DNA of 64,000 nucleotides from Pseudomonas poae (GTDB lineage Bacteria; Pseudomonadota; Gammaproteobacteria; Pseudomonadales; Pseudomonadaceae): NCBI GenBank assembly GCA_004000515.1, contig CP034537.1, positions 1,178,001 to 1,242,000 of the forward strand, read 5' to 3'. Shown piece by piece: positions 42,520 to 52,008 of this stretch (position 1 is its first letter; each line of letters starts with the position of its first letter). The notes under the pieces were generated by a model. It saw only the letters and a program-made list of their open reading frames with translations, ran no database searches and was not told where the DNA came from. The position numbers and the translations under genes were made by a program.

Positions 42520-43684
42520 ATGCCCATGCTCAAGACTCTCGCGGTGGCCAATTACCGCTCGATCAATAAATTGGTAGTGCCCTTGGACCGGCTGAATCTG
42601 GTCACGGGTCCCAATGGCAGCGGTAAGTCCAACCTGTACCGCGCCCTGCGCTTGCTGGCGGAAACTGCCCAAGGTGGGGTGATCAACGCGCTGGCCCGTG
42701 AGGGTGGCCTGGACTCCACCTTCTGGGCCGGGCCGGAAAGCATCAGCCGACGCATGCGCCAGGGCGAGGTGCCGATAGAGTCGTCGGTGCGCCAAGGTGT
42801 CAAGCGCCTGCGCCTGGGTTTTGCCGGGGAAGATTTCAGCTACGCCATTTCCTGGGTTTGCCCGAGCCCAGCCTGTCCTTTTTCTCCCTGGACCCGGAAG
42901 TGAAGAAGGAATGCATCTGGGCCGGCCACATCTACCGCCCGGCCAGCCTGCTGGTGCAGCGTTCCGGGCCAATGGTGCGGGCACGTGACGGGCGCAATTG
43001 GGACGTACTGGCCCAGCACACGCCCAACTACCACAGCCTGTTCGACCAGGTCGGCAGCCTGCGTGGTTCGCCAGAGGTGTTGCTACTGCGCGAAAGCATC
43101 CGTGGCTGGCGTTTCTATGATCACTTTCGCAGCGATGTCGACGCACCCGTGCGCCAGCCACAACTGGGCACGCGCACACCGGTGCTGCATCACGATGGGC
43201 GCGATTTGGCAGCAGCGTTGCAGACCATTCGCGAGATCGGTGATCCCGACGCCTTGCAGCAAGCCGTAAGCGATGCGTTCCCCGGCGCGCGCTTGAACAT
43301 CCAACCGTTACAGGGCGGACGCTTTGCAATTGAGTTCTACCAGGAAGGATTGCTGCGGCCATTGTCGGCAGCGGAGCTGTCGGACGGCACCTGCGTTACC
43401 TGCTGCTGATCGCCGCGCTGCTCACACCCAGGCCGCCGACGATGATGGTACTGAACGAGCCCGAGACCAGTCTGCATCCCGACCTGCTGCCGGCGTTGGC
43501 GCGCTTGATTATCCAGGCATCCCGGCAGTGCCAGGTGTGGGTGGTGTCCCATGCGAGTCGGTTGATTGCGGCCTTGCAGCAGGATGAAGGGTGCAATTCG
43601 ATTGTGTTGGAGAAGGTGTTGGGGGAGACGCAAATAGTTGGGCAGGGGATTCTGGATGCGCCGGCTTGGCATTGGCCGGAGTGA
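42520..43684 (+). CDS. AAA-family ATPase (RecF/SMC-like, predicted)
   Basis: 388 residues after repair. The N-terminus LKTLAVANYRSINKLVVPLD followed by Walker A VTGPNGSGKSNLYRALRLL is typical of stand-alone ABC-type ATPases. The C-terminal half has the ABC signature LSAAELSDGTLRYLLLIAAL, Walker B MMVLNEPETSLHPDLLP and the switch region VVSHASRLIAAL. Two missing bases (near 42853 and 43390) break it. The function is unknown; relatives serve in DNA repair or defence. It is divergent from the RND operon and followed by a terminator. Confidence 0.82.
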
Positions 43685-43807
43685 TTGAAGTGTGCCAATG
43701 AGGATCGCAACCTCGCGATCACCACTGTTGTGGAAGCCGTCGAGCCCAGCGAGTGCGAGATGACGGCGGTACAGCAACATCAACCCTGTCATGCCACCCA
43801 AAAACCA

Positions 43808-43831
43808 GAAAACCCGCCGAAGCGGGTTTTC
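43808..43831 (+). terminator. Terminator hairpin after the AAA ATPase gene
   Basis: A perfect 10-base stem gaaaacccgc / gcgggttttc with loop cgaa. The A and T tracts on either side let it work in both directions, so it may also end the small remnant on the minus strand. Confidence 0.8.
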
Positions 43832-43848
43832 TCACAGCTCAAATCACA

Positions 43849-44060
43849 TCAACTCACCGCAGGTGAATCAAACCCACGCCGCTCAATCACAGTAAACACA
43901 TCTGCTACATCCTGGACCATGATCCGGGCGGTATTGGCGACGGTATTGATGTCGTGCTCGGCATAGTCGGACACGTTTGAACAGGCCATCAGGTGCAGAG
44001 CGGAGCATCGCTGTCGATCAACAGGACGGGGTAGTCGGTTGCGGTTTGTGCAACTGATGG
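43849..44060 (-). pseudogene. 3' remnant of a small DUF3077-like gene
   Basis: On the minus strand, TLMACSNVSDYAEHDINTVA followed by NTARIMVQDVADVFTVIERR looks like the end of the small Pseudomonas proteins related to DUF3077/DUF6124. With one missing c near 43993 the frame can be followed back through YPVLLIDSDAPLCT. The 5' end is lost where the vgrG leader repeat begins (44061). The family match is by impression only. Confidence 0.4.
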
Positions 44061-44248
44061 GATATGTCCGACAGCTCATCACAGTCGGCAATGTCGGATG
44101 CCTCTTGATTGTCTCCACGCTATTGAGGCCTCAAATCACGCCTGCGTAGAGTGGCTCGCATAACGAAGCTGTCAAGACGTTGCAACCCACGATCCCAAGA
44201 CGCTTCGTGCGTGATCGACTGGCTACCACAGATCGACAAGGAATTCCG
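44061..44248 (+). repeat. vgrG leader, repeat copy 1
   Basis: This stretch recurs at 49071 with scattered differences. Shared text includes gtcggcaatgtcggatgcct, gattgtctccac and attgaggc.tcaaatcac. It holds a small hairpin (ccgac / gtcgg, 44068-44088) and, near its end, the ribosome site aagga. Because it precedes a vgrG start both times, it is part of the duplicated unit and probably carries the promoter. Confidence 0.75.
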
Positions 44249-46593
44249 ATGCCCCGCCAAAGCGACCTGCGCTACACCTTCGAACCCTTGAAAGGGGATG
44301 CCTTCGACGTAGTGTCGTTCAAGTTCGAAGAAGGCCTGTCCCAGCCATTTAAACTAGAGCTGGAACTTGCCAGCCACAACGCCGCCATCGACTTCAATCG
44401 TGTGCTGGATCTGGCGGCGTTGTTCACGATTTGGCGCGGTGAAACACCGGTGCGTTACGTCCACGGTCTGGTCAGCCTGTTCACCCAAGGTGATACCGGT
44501 TTTCGACGTACCCGTTACAGCGTAGTGCTAGAACCGACGCTGAAGCGTTTCGAACTGCGTTCCAACTGGCGCATCTTCCAGGGCAAAAACGTGCCCGACA
44601 TCATCCTTGACGTGCTCAAGGAGCAACGCCTGACGGACGTCAAAACTTATCTCTGCTTCGATCATCAACCCCGCGAATATTGCGTGCAGGCTGGCGAAAC
44701 CGACCTCGACTTCATCGCCCGCCTCGCCGCCGAAGAAGGTCTGCTCTACACCTTCGAACATTGCGCCGATGGCCACACGCTGTGGTTCACCGACCGCGTT
44801 GGCGGCCTGGGCACCATTGGCACTCACCAACACTGCCCGGTTGCCTACCAACCTATGGGCGGTGGCGACTCCATGGAACCGGCCTTGCACCGCTTCCACT
44901 ACACCGAACAAGTGCGCACCGCCGTCCAGGTGCAGCGCGACTACACCTTCACTCACCCTCGCTACAGCCAACAACACACCGCCACCGGCGACCAGGATTT
45001 GAACCACCAGCACAAGGATTACGAGCGCTACGACTACCCCGGCCGCTACAAGCGCGATATTGCTGGTAAACCCTTCACCAAAACCCGCCTGAGTGCTCTG
45101 CGCAGTGACGCCAAGATGGCGCATCTGCAAGGCGACGATGCGCGCCTGCAACCGGGGCTGGCTTTCGATTTGAATGGTCATGCGCGCGATGACTTCAACG
45201 ACCGCTGGCGCACCATCACCATCGAACATGAAGGCAAACAGCACACCAGCCTTGAGGAAGAAGCGTTCGGCAGTAATGCCGGCACGTTTTATGAGATGAA
45301 AGCCACCGCTATTCGTTGGACCTCTGACTGGAAAGCCCGCTGCGCGACAAGCCTTGTATCGACGGCCCGCAGATCGCCACCGTAGTCGGCCCTCCGAATG
45401 AAGAGATCTATTGCGATAAATGGGGCCGGGTGAAGGTGCAATTCCCGTGGGACCGTTCTGACAAAAACAACGATCAGAGCTCGTGCTGGATTCGTGTGGC
45501 TCAGTCCTGGGCTGGCGCGACCTGGGGCGCCATGGCCGTGCCGCGGGTCGGTCAGGAGCTGATTATCAGCTATCAAGATGGTGATCCTGACCAACCAATT
45601 GCCACGGGTCGCACCTACCGCGAGACCAATTTGCCGCCCTACGAGCTGCCGAAACACAAAACGCGGATGACCATCAAGAGCCGAACCCACAAAGGTTCAG
45701 GTTTCAATGAGCTGCGCTTTGAGGATGAGCAAGGACAGCAGGAGGTGTACATCCACGCCGAAAAAGACAAGAACGTCCATATAAAACACAACAACGGCAT
45801 TTACGTCGGAAATGACCGCCGCGAGAAGGTCGGGCACGACGAGCATATTGAAATTGGCCACGATCGTAGTGAAAGGGTAGGCAACGATGAGCGAATTGAG
45901 GTGGCGCAGGATCGCTTTCAGACGCTGGGCCGCGACCACCGGACCCACATCGGTAGGGACCGTGTCGAGGCAGTCGGAAACAACCGATTCGACACGGTCA
46001 CCGCTGATCACGACATCCGCATCGGCGGGAGTGTTGAACATTGTGTAAAGAGTCACTACCGGCTGGCTGCCGGAGAAGGCATCGCGCAGAAAACCACGGT
46101 GTTTGAGGTTGCAGCGGGCCAACGAATCGTCCTGAAGGCGCCCGGAGGCAGCATAACGATTGATGGCGATGGAATTACCCTTGATGGGCTGACCATCAAA
46201 ATCAAAGGACCGGTGACCGCAGAGGCCAAAGGCACCGGTAATCCATTCGCAAGTCTTGAGCGCTCGCCGGCACCTCCACCTGGCGACTTCCTGGGGCGCT
46301 ATACGCTGCTCAAGAACGATCAACGCGCTTTCTCTGGCTATCGGTATCGCATAACCGATGGCGCTGCCGTACTCGCCGAGGGCCTGACTCACTCGTCCGG
46401 CGAAACAGACTGGGCTATGACGCAAACGACCCACGCCGTGCAAGCCCATAAAGCAATCGTACGTGATGATCAGCGTATCACTGAAACCTGGCAACCCAGC
46501 GTCGTACTCATTGAAGAACAAGCCGTGGTTCACGATGGCGTCGGGCTTTTCCCCGATGATTTTCTTGATCAATACATCAGAGACCTTGACTGA
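44249..46593 (+). CDS. vgrG: Type VI secretion spike protein VgrG
   Basis: 781 residues after repair. VgrG trimers form the T6SS needle tip and carry effectors. The gp27-like part starts [20 protein letters not shown] and contains [16 protein letters not shown] and [20 protein letters not shown]. The gp5/OB part has [20 protein letters not shown] and [20 protein letters not shown], then [24 protein letters not shown] beta-helix repeats and a DUF2345-like region. A further C-terminal extension ([33 protein letters not shown]) is transthyretin-like and likely the cargo-docking end. A missing c near 45335 breaks the frame. The stop overlaps the next gene (TGATG). No tss genes are in the window. 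Confidence 0.92.
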
Positions 46594-47459
46594 TGCCAGC
46601 CCCAGCCGCCGCAGCCCTTCTTGCAGGTGCATACCGCGCCTATCGGGTATATCAGGCCCACGAAGCAGCCATGAGCACAGCCGACCTGGCGCGGCTCGCC
46701 AGTGAAATTGCTGAACGCAAAAGCACTATCAAGCAAGTCTTGCAGCAGGCTATTGAAGCGCTGACCCGTGAAATCGAAATCAAGAGTTCAACCTTTGCCC
46801 TGGTGGACCGGGGCGGCAATAGCACCGTTTCGCGACGCGGTAATGAAAACGTGAATTTCAGGGAATACATCGAACGCAAAGTACCGTTCCGCCCGGCCAT
46901 CAGCCAGGTGTGCAACGTCGCCCTGCAGATGCCGATCAAGGTGCCACGTCGCCTGCGCAAGAGCGTCGTCGGCGACAGTGTGACCACCACCATCGAGGTG
47001 GCGCTCAAGCAAACCACCGCTTCGTTGTTGTTTGAGGCGATAGACGAAGTGCTGGAGTGGCGCAGCCCGCTCAAGGCCGAGCCCAATTACAACCGTAACA
47101 GCTCAAAAGCCTTGCTGGGGGAACCTGAAACTCGGCCAAAGCGGTTCGGCAAGGTGTTTCCGTTCTGGCCGCGCCCTTGGGAGAGTCTGGCACCGGACTT
47201 GGTGGTGGTTGAGTACCGGCAGGAGCCGTTTGAAACGGACAATGTGTTTGCGGCGATTGAGATCAAGTTTCCGGGGGATTGGGTTAAAAACAAGCAAATG
47301 ATGGATTACGTAGAGCTCATGACACCGAAAACCGGCATTAATCGGGACAAAATCGGCACAGAAAAAGTAGCGCTGCTGCGGGTGCCGGAAGATTGCACCG
47401 GCTTTGAAGCGGATGAAAAGAAATCGGCGCAACACCAACAGGTAAGGAAGAAGAGCTAA
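46593..47459 (+). CDS. Putative T6SS nuclease effector, VRR-NUC/PD-(D/E)XK type (copy 1)
   Basis: Intact, 288 residues. Near the C-terminus Pro201-Asp202 (LAPDLVVVEY), Glu223-x-Lys225 (AIEIKFPGDW) and Gln235...Tyr239 give the P-D...E-x-K...Q pattern of VRR-NUC nucleases. The N-terminal 200 residues include a short hydrophobic start (AAAALLAGAYRAYRVYQ) and are otherwise unrecognised; they may serve delivery. It overlaps the vgrG stop by one base, with no chaperone/adaptor gene between, and is followed after 3 bases by the putative immunity gene. Predicted role: DNA cleavage in competitor cells. Confidence 0.72.
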   Translation: MPAPAAAALLAGAYRAYRVYQAHEAAMSTADLARLASEIAERKSTIKQVLQQAIEALTREIEIKSSTFALVDRGGNSTVSRRGNENVNFREYIERKVPFRPAISQVCNVALQMPIKVPRRLRKSVVGDSVTTTIEVALKQTTASLLFEAIDEVLEWRSPLKAEPNYNRNSSKALLGEPETRPKRFGKVFPFWPRPWESLAPDLVVVEYRQEPFETDNVFAAIEIKFPGDWVKNKQMMDYVELMTPKTGINRDKIGTEKVALLRVPEDCTGFEADEKKSAQHQQVRKKS

Positions 47460-47462
47460 TTT

Positions 47463-49040
47463 ATGAGTACAACTCATCAGATGTTTACTTCCGAAGAACG
47501 AGATCTGTTTGTCGAGTTACTGAAAGAGTGGCCCAATTCAGAGTCCGGCACTGAAGAAGCTTCCCATGGCATCAGCCCCTTCATCAGCTTCTATTTCCCC
47601 CCTGGCCCGGATAACCACCAAGAAGTAGCACTGCTGATGGTGGATATTCACGAAGCCTTTGAGCAATTGCTTGGAAAGCCCTACACCATTGGGACCCACC
47701 CAATTTCAGAGCGTCCACATCCTTACGGCTCGTCACGTTTGCCGGATCTACGTGAGCAGGCCAGGAAAGCCAAGCATTACGAGCACTTTGTTTTCAAATT
47801 CACCGATAAAAAAAACCATGCTTCCTCACCGACTACGGCGGGGTACTTCTGGCGCACGTGGTTTATAAGAGATGAGCACAGGAGATCCAGCTATTCATCC
47901 ATCGTCTTCTATTACCGTTGGCAATGGTGGTTGGACAACCGCGATGCATGGCGTCGCTTTGTGCTCAAGACCATTGATCTGCTCAAGGCGTATCAGGTTT
48001 ACAGCGGCTTTGCCATGGCCAACCCGCTTGAATTTGGTACCCGTTCCGCTGTCACCACATGGGAGCGGGCATTAGCTCCAAGCTTCTATGGCCTGGATAT
48101 TGATTATGCTTTTGGTATGCAACGCGAACTGCTTAACGGCATCCGCCCTCCCACCTGGGCCTTTCTCCTCGCCGACCACTGGCGCGAAAAACTTGACCTC
48201 ACCCGCGAGCAAGTACGCGCAGCACTCGCCCACCCTCGCATCAGCATTACCGAATTACACAGCGGCCAGTGGATCGAACTGGGCGAACAACCCGAGCTAT
48301 ACCCCGTCGAGCAAGGCATGCCCGAATTGCCCATGCTCCTGAACAAACTCCTCAAACCTATCCGCTACGACGACTTGGGATTGCTCGGCTTCGGCCAATG
48401 GGACGGCGACCCCAACGAGCGCTTCACCGATGCTGACAGCCGCCGCTGGATGGCCCGTTTCGACACCGACAGTGATTGGCCGACGCCGGCAGCACGATTT
48501 AAGAGGCCGCCGGAGATATCTCCAGCACAGGTCTCCAGCAAAGTGATGCCGCTTAGCATTGTTTCAGGCATGGCGTGCACCCAATCCGGCTTGTGGTTCG
48601 TCCCTGATCAGGCGTACTCCCGCCGCGCCTTCAAGCAGGGCGATATCCTGCCAGCCCTCGCCAGCGAGTCAGGCGACGAAGCGGTTTTTTGGCAGCGCGA
48701 CCTTGATCAAACACCTTCCAGTTTCGCCAACAGCCTTGAACCGGCACCTCGTGCAGGTCGCTGGGAAATGGAGCGCGATCGCTGTGTAGATTGTGAAGTT
48801 ACGTTGAACGAGCGGCTCCCTCTTCATCAAGGTCAGGTCGTTCGCTGGATCTGGGCTGTGAGCGGCCTGCGCACACACAGTGGCGAACCTTGTCCTTATC
48901 ACGGGCTGTGGGTTTGCGAGTACAAACCCGGGACTCTGCAATTGTTTGAAGATGACTCTCAGATGCCTTGGATTGGTGGCGAGAAGGTTGTCTGGCGTTG
49001 GTTGGGGACGGTAGGTCATTTCTTTTATGTCGACCCATGA
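47463..49040 (+). CDS. Putative T6SS immunity protein, DUF3396-like plus two Imm71/72-like repeats (copy 1)
   Basis: Intact, 525 residues, no signal peptide, so it should stay in the cytoplasm as expected for protection from a nuclease. Residues about 30-335 resemble the DUF3396/TsiV family (FYYRWQWWLDNRDAWRRFVL, VYSGFAMANPLEFGTRSAVT, ERALAPSFYGLDIDYAFGMQ). The C-terminal part holds two related units: 368-411 (SGMACTQSGLWFVPD... GDILPAL... AVFWQRD) and 466-513 (SGEPCPYHGLWVCEY... SQMPWIGGEKVVWRWLG), like the repeats of Rhs/T6 immunity proteins. Its position right after the nuclease supports the pairing, which is inference. Confidence 0.7.
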   Translation: MSTTHQMFTSEERDLFVELLKEWPNSESGTEEASHGISPFISFYFPPGPDNHQEVALLMVDIHEAFEQLLGKPYTIGTHPISERPHPYGSSRLPDLREQARKAKHYEHFVFKFTDKKNHASSPTTAGYFWRTWFIRDEHRRSSYSSIVFYYRWQWWLDNRDAWRRFVLKTIDLLKAYQVYSGFAMANPLEFGTRSAVTTWERALAPSFYGLDIDYAFGMQRELLNGIRPPTWAFLLADHWREKLDLTREQVRAALAHPRISITELHSGQWIELGEQPELYPVEQGMPELPMLLNKLLKPIRYDDLGLLGFGQWDGDPNERFTDADSRRWMARFDTDSDWPTPAARFKRPPEISPAQVSSKVMPLSIVSGMACTQSGLWFVPDQAYSRRAFKQGDILPALASESGDEAVFWQRDLDQTPSSFANSLEPAPRAGRWEMERDRCVDCEVTLNERLPLHQGQVVRWIWAVSGLRTHSGEPCPYHGLWVCEYKPGTLQLFEDDSQMPWIGGEKVVWRWLGTVGHFFYVDP

Positions 49041-49070
49041 CGCCTTCAACCAATCTCGGCCCGGAGAACT

Positions 49071-49257
49071 GGGACATGTCCGACAGCTCACCACTGTCGG
49101 CAATGTCGGATGCCTCTTGATTGTCTCCACACTATTGAGGCGTCAAATCACACCTGCCTAGAGTGGCGCCCGTAACGAACTGCAAAGCGCAGACGCTGCC
49201 CCCCAGAACGCCACCTACCTGATCGACTGCAAACCACAGATTCGACAAGGAATCCCG
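49071..49257 (+). repeat. vgrG leader, repeat copy 2
   Basis: Second copy of the 44061-44248 leader, including gtcggcaatgtcggatgcct. Here the hairpin is longer: ccgacag (49080-49086) / ctgtcgg (49094-49100). It drives only a vgrG scar and the duplicated nuclease and immunity genes. Confidence 0.75.
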
Positions 49258-49438
49258 ATGCCCCGCCAAAGCTACCTGCGCTACACCTTTGAACCCTGAA
49301 GGGGGATGCCTTTGACGTAGTGTCACTGAAACCTGGCAACCCAACGTTGCACTGATTGCAGAACAAGCCGTGGTTCACGATGACGCCGGGCTTTTCCCCG
49401 ATGATTTTCTTGATCAATACAGAGGAGACCCTGACTGA
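49258..49438 (+). pseudogene. vgrG deletion scar
   Basis: The first about 66 bases match the start of vgrG (MPRQSYLRYTFEP). At 49323-49324 they join directly to the last about 115 bases of vgrG (from tcactgaaacctggcaaccc to the stop). In the intact gene these two points are about 2.15 kb apart. The join falls on a shared tc, as in a deletion by slippage or microhomology end joining. A further base is missing near 49296 (gaaccctgaag versus gaacccttgaa). No VgrG function can remain. Confidence 0.88.
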
Positions 49439-50307
49439 TGCCAGCCCCTGCCGCCGCTGCCCTTCTTGCAGGAGCATACCGCGCTTATCGTGTGTATCAG
49501 GCTCACGAAGCAGCCATGAGCACTGCCGACCTGGCGCGGCTCGCCAGTGAAATTGCTGAACGCAAAAGCACTATCAAGCAAGTCTTGCAGCAGGCTATTG
49601 AAGCGCTGACCCGTGAAATCGAAATCAAGAGTTCGACCTTTGCCGTGGTGGACCGGGGCGGCAATAGCACCGTTTCGCGACGCGGTAATGAAAACGTGAA
49701 TTTCAGGGAATACATCGAACGCAAAGTACCGTTCCGCCCGGCCATCAGCCAGGTGTGCAACGTCGCCCTGCAGATGCCGATCAAGGTGCCACGTCGCCTG
49801 CGCAAGAGCGTCGTCGGCGACAGTGTGACCACCACCATCGAGGTGGCGCTCAAGCAAACCACCGCTTCGTTGTTGTTTGAGGCGATAGACGAAGTGCTGG
49901 AGTGGCGCAGCCCGCTCAAGGCCGAGCCCAATTACAACCGTAACAGCTCAAAAGCCTTGCTGGGGGAACCTGAAACTCGGCCAAAGCGGTTCGGCAAGGT
50001 GTTTCCGTTCTGGCCGCGCCCTTGGGAGAGTCTGGCACCGGACTTGGTGGTGGTTGAGTACCGGCAGGAGCCGTTTGAAACGGACAATGTGTTTGCGGCG
50101 ATTGAGATCAAGTTTCCGGGGGATTGGGTAAAGGATAGGCAAATGAAGGCTTACGTGAATCTCATGAAGCCGAAAACAGGCATTAATCGAGACAAAATTG
50201 GCATAGAAAAAGTAGCACTGCTGCGGGTACCGGAAGATTGCACTGGCTTTGAAGCGGACGAGACTAAACACACGTCAACCGTGAAAGGTAACAAGAACAA
50301 GAGGTAA
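49438..50307 (+). CDS. Putative T6SS nuclease effector, VRR-NUC/PD-(D/E)XK type (copy 2)
   Basis: Intact, 289 residues. Residues 1-230 differ from copy 1 at a single position (Leu70 to Val), including the whole P-D...E-x-K site. The last 58 residues are clearly different (KDRQMKAYVNLMKPKTG... versus KNKQMMDYVELMTPKTG... and an unrelated basic tail). It starts on the last base of the vgrG scar's stop, as copy 1 does on vgrG. Without its own VgrG it must ride on copy 1's VgrG or another one, or is a reserve copy. Confidence 0.72.
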   Translation: MPAPAAAALLAGAYRAYRVYQAHEAAMSTADLARLASEIAERKSTIKQVLQQAIEALTREIEIKSSTFAVVDRGGNSTVSRRGNENVNFREYIERKVPFRPAISQVCNVALQMPIKVPRRLRKSVVGDSVTTTIEVALKQTTASLLFEAIDEVLEWRSPLKAEPNYNRNSSKALLGEPETRPKRFGKVFPFWPRPWESLAPDLVVVEYRQEPFETDNVFAAIEIKFPGDWVKDRQMKAYVNLMKPKTGINRDKIGIEKVALLRVPEDCTGFEADETKHTSTVKGNKNKR

Positions 50308-50309
50308 GT

Positions 50310-51884
50310 ATGAGCACTACACATAACCTGTTTGATGAGGAAGAACGCGAAGAATTTATTGAGGGACTAAAGGAATGGCCTAATACCGATTGGGGCACTG
50401 ACGAAGCGCGGCACAGCGTCAGCCCCTTCATCAGTTTCTATTTCCCCCAGGCCCGGACAATCATCAAGAAGCGGCACTGCTGATGGTGGATATTCACGAA
50501 GCTTTTGAGCAATTACTTGGAAAGCCCTACACCATAGGGACCCATCCGATTTCAGAACGTCCACATCCTTACGGTTCGTCACGCTTGCCGGATCTACGCG
50601 AGCAGGCCAAGAAAGCCTCCCGCTCAGAGGATTTTGTTTTTAAATTCACCGATGAAAAAACCATGCCTCCTCACCGACGACAGCGGGTTATTTTTGGCGA
50701 ACATGGTTCATAAGATATGAGGGTAGAAGAACCGAATATTCCTACATCTTGTTCTATTACCGTTGGCAATGGTGGTTGGAAAACCGCGAAGCATGGCGCC
50801 GCTTTGTACTCAAGACCATTGACCTGCTCAAGGCACATCAGGTCTACAGCGGCTTTGCCATGGCCAATCCGCTTCAGTTCGGCACACGGTCCGCCATCAC
50901 TACTTGGGAGCGAGCGTTGGCTCCCAGCTTCTATGGTCTGGATATTGATTTCCCTTTTGGTATGCAGAGCGAACTACTCAACGGCATCCGCCCCCCACCT
51001 GGGCCTTCCTGCTCGCCGACCACTGGCGTGAAAAACTTGACCTCACCCGCGAGCAAGTACGCGCAGCACTCGCCCACCCTCGCATCAGCATTACCGAATT
51101 ACACAGCGGCCAGTGGATCGAACTGGGCGAACAACCCGAGCTATATCCCGTCGAGCAAGGCGTGCCCGAATTGCCCATGCTCCTGAACAAACTCCTAAAA
51201 CCTATCCGCTACGACGACTTGGGATTGCTCGGCTTCGGCCAATGGGACGGCGACCCCAACGAGCGCTTCACCGATGCTGACAGCCGCCGCTGGATGGCCC
51301 GTTTCGACACCGACAGTGATTGGCCGACGCCGGCAGCACGATTTAAGAGGCCGCCGGAGATATCTCCAGCACAGGTCTCCAGCAAAGTGATGCCGCTTAG
51401 CATTGTTTCAGGCATGGCGTGCACCCAATCCGGCTTGTGGTTCGTCCCTGATCAGGCGTACTCCCGCCGCGCCTTCAAGCAGGGCGATATCCTGCCAGCC
51501 CTCGCCAGCGAGTCAGGCGACGAAGCGGTTTTTTGGCAGCGCGACCTTGATCAAACACCTTCCAGTTTCGCCAACAGCCTTGAACCGGCACCTCGTGCAG
51601 GTCGCTGGGAAATGGAGCGCGATCGCTGTGTAGATTGTGAAGTTACGTTGAACGAGCGGCTCCCTCTTCATCAAGGTCAGGTCGTTCGCTGGATCTGGGC
51701 TGTGAGTGGCCTTCGTGCACGCAGTGGCGAACCTTGTCCCTATCCGGGGTTGTGGGTCTGCGAGTACAAGCCCAGGACTCTGCAATTGTTTGACGATGAA
51801 CCCCAGATGCCTTGGGTTGGCGGTGAGAAGGTAGTCTGGCGTTGGCTTGGGTTGGTAGGTCATTACGTTGATGAGGAGCCATGA
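50310..51884 (+). CDS. Putative T6SS immunity protein (copy 2)
   Basis: Three missing bases (c near 50450, a near 50665, c near 51000) break it. Restored, it is 525 residues, exactly the length of copy 1, which argues that the breaks are errors. The first 40 residues (MSTTHNLFDEEEREEFIEGL) and patches up to about residue 225 differ from copy 1. From about 226 to 470 I see one change (Met285 to Val). The final 55 residues diverge again. Same domains as copy 1. It lies 2 bases after the copy 2 nuclease. Confidence 0.7.
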
Positions 51885-52008
51885 TGCCTCCAACCAACCG
51901 TTGCCCGGAGAACTGAGTGACCGATACCCAATCGATGCACGCTCCTCTAATAGGCAAGTCCGCCAGTTCGGAGGACAGGTCGAGGGGAGCCCTCGACCCA
52001 GACACCAA

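Noticed and set aside
43337..43801. 154-codon minus-strand frame starting MGGMTGLMLLYRRHLALAGL
   Set aside because: It starts plausibly near the terminator, but most of it lies opposite the AAA ATPase C-terminus and it matches nothing I recognise.
48669..49130. Minus-strand frames beginning METIKRHPTLPTV at two places (44118 and 49130)
   Set aside because: The identical starts come only from the duplicated vgrG leader; the downstream codings are unrelated.
44061..51884. Prophage or transposon origin of the vgrG island
   Set aside because: No integrase, transposase, tRNA, or flanking direct repeat of attachment type is visible; the repeats seen are explained by module duplication.
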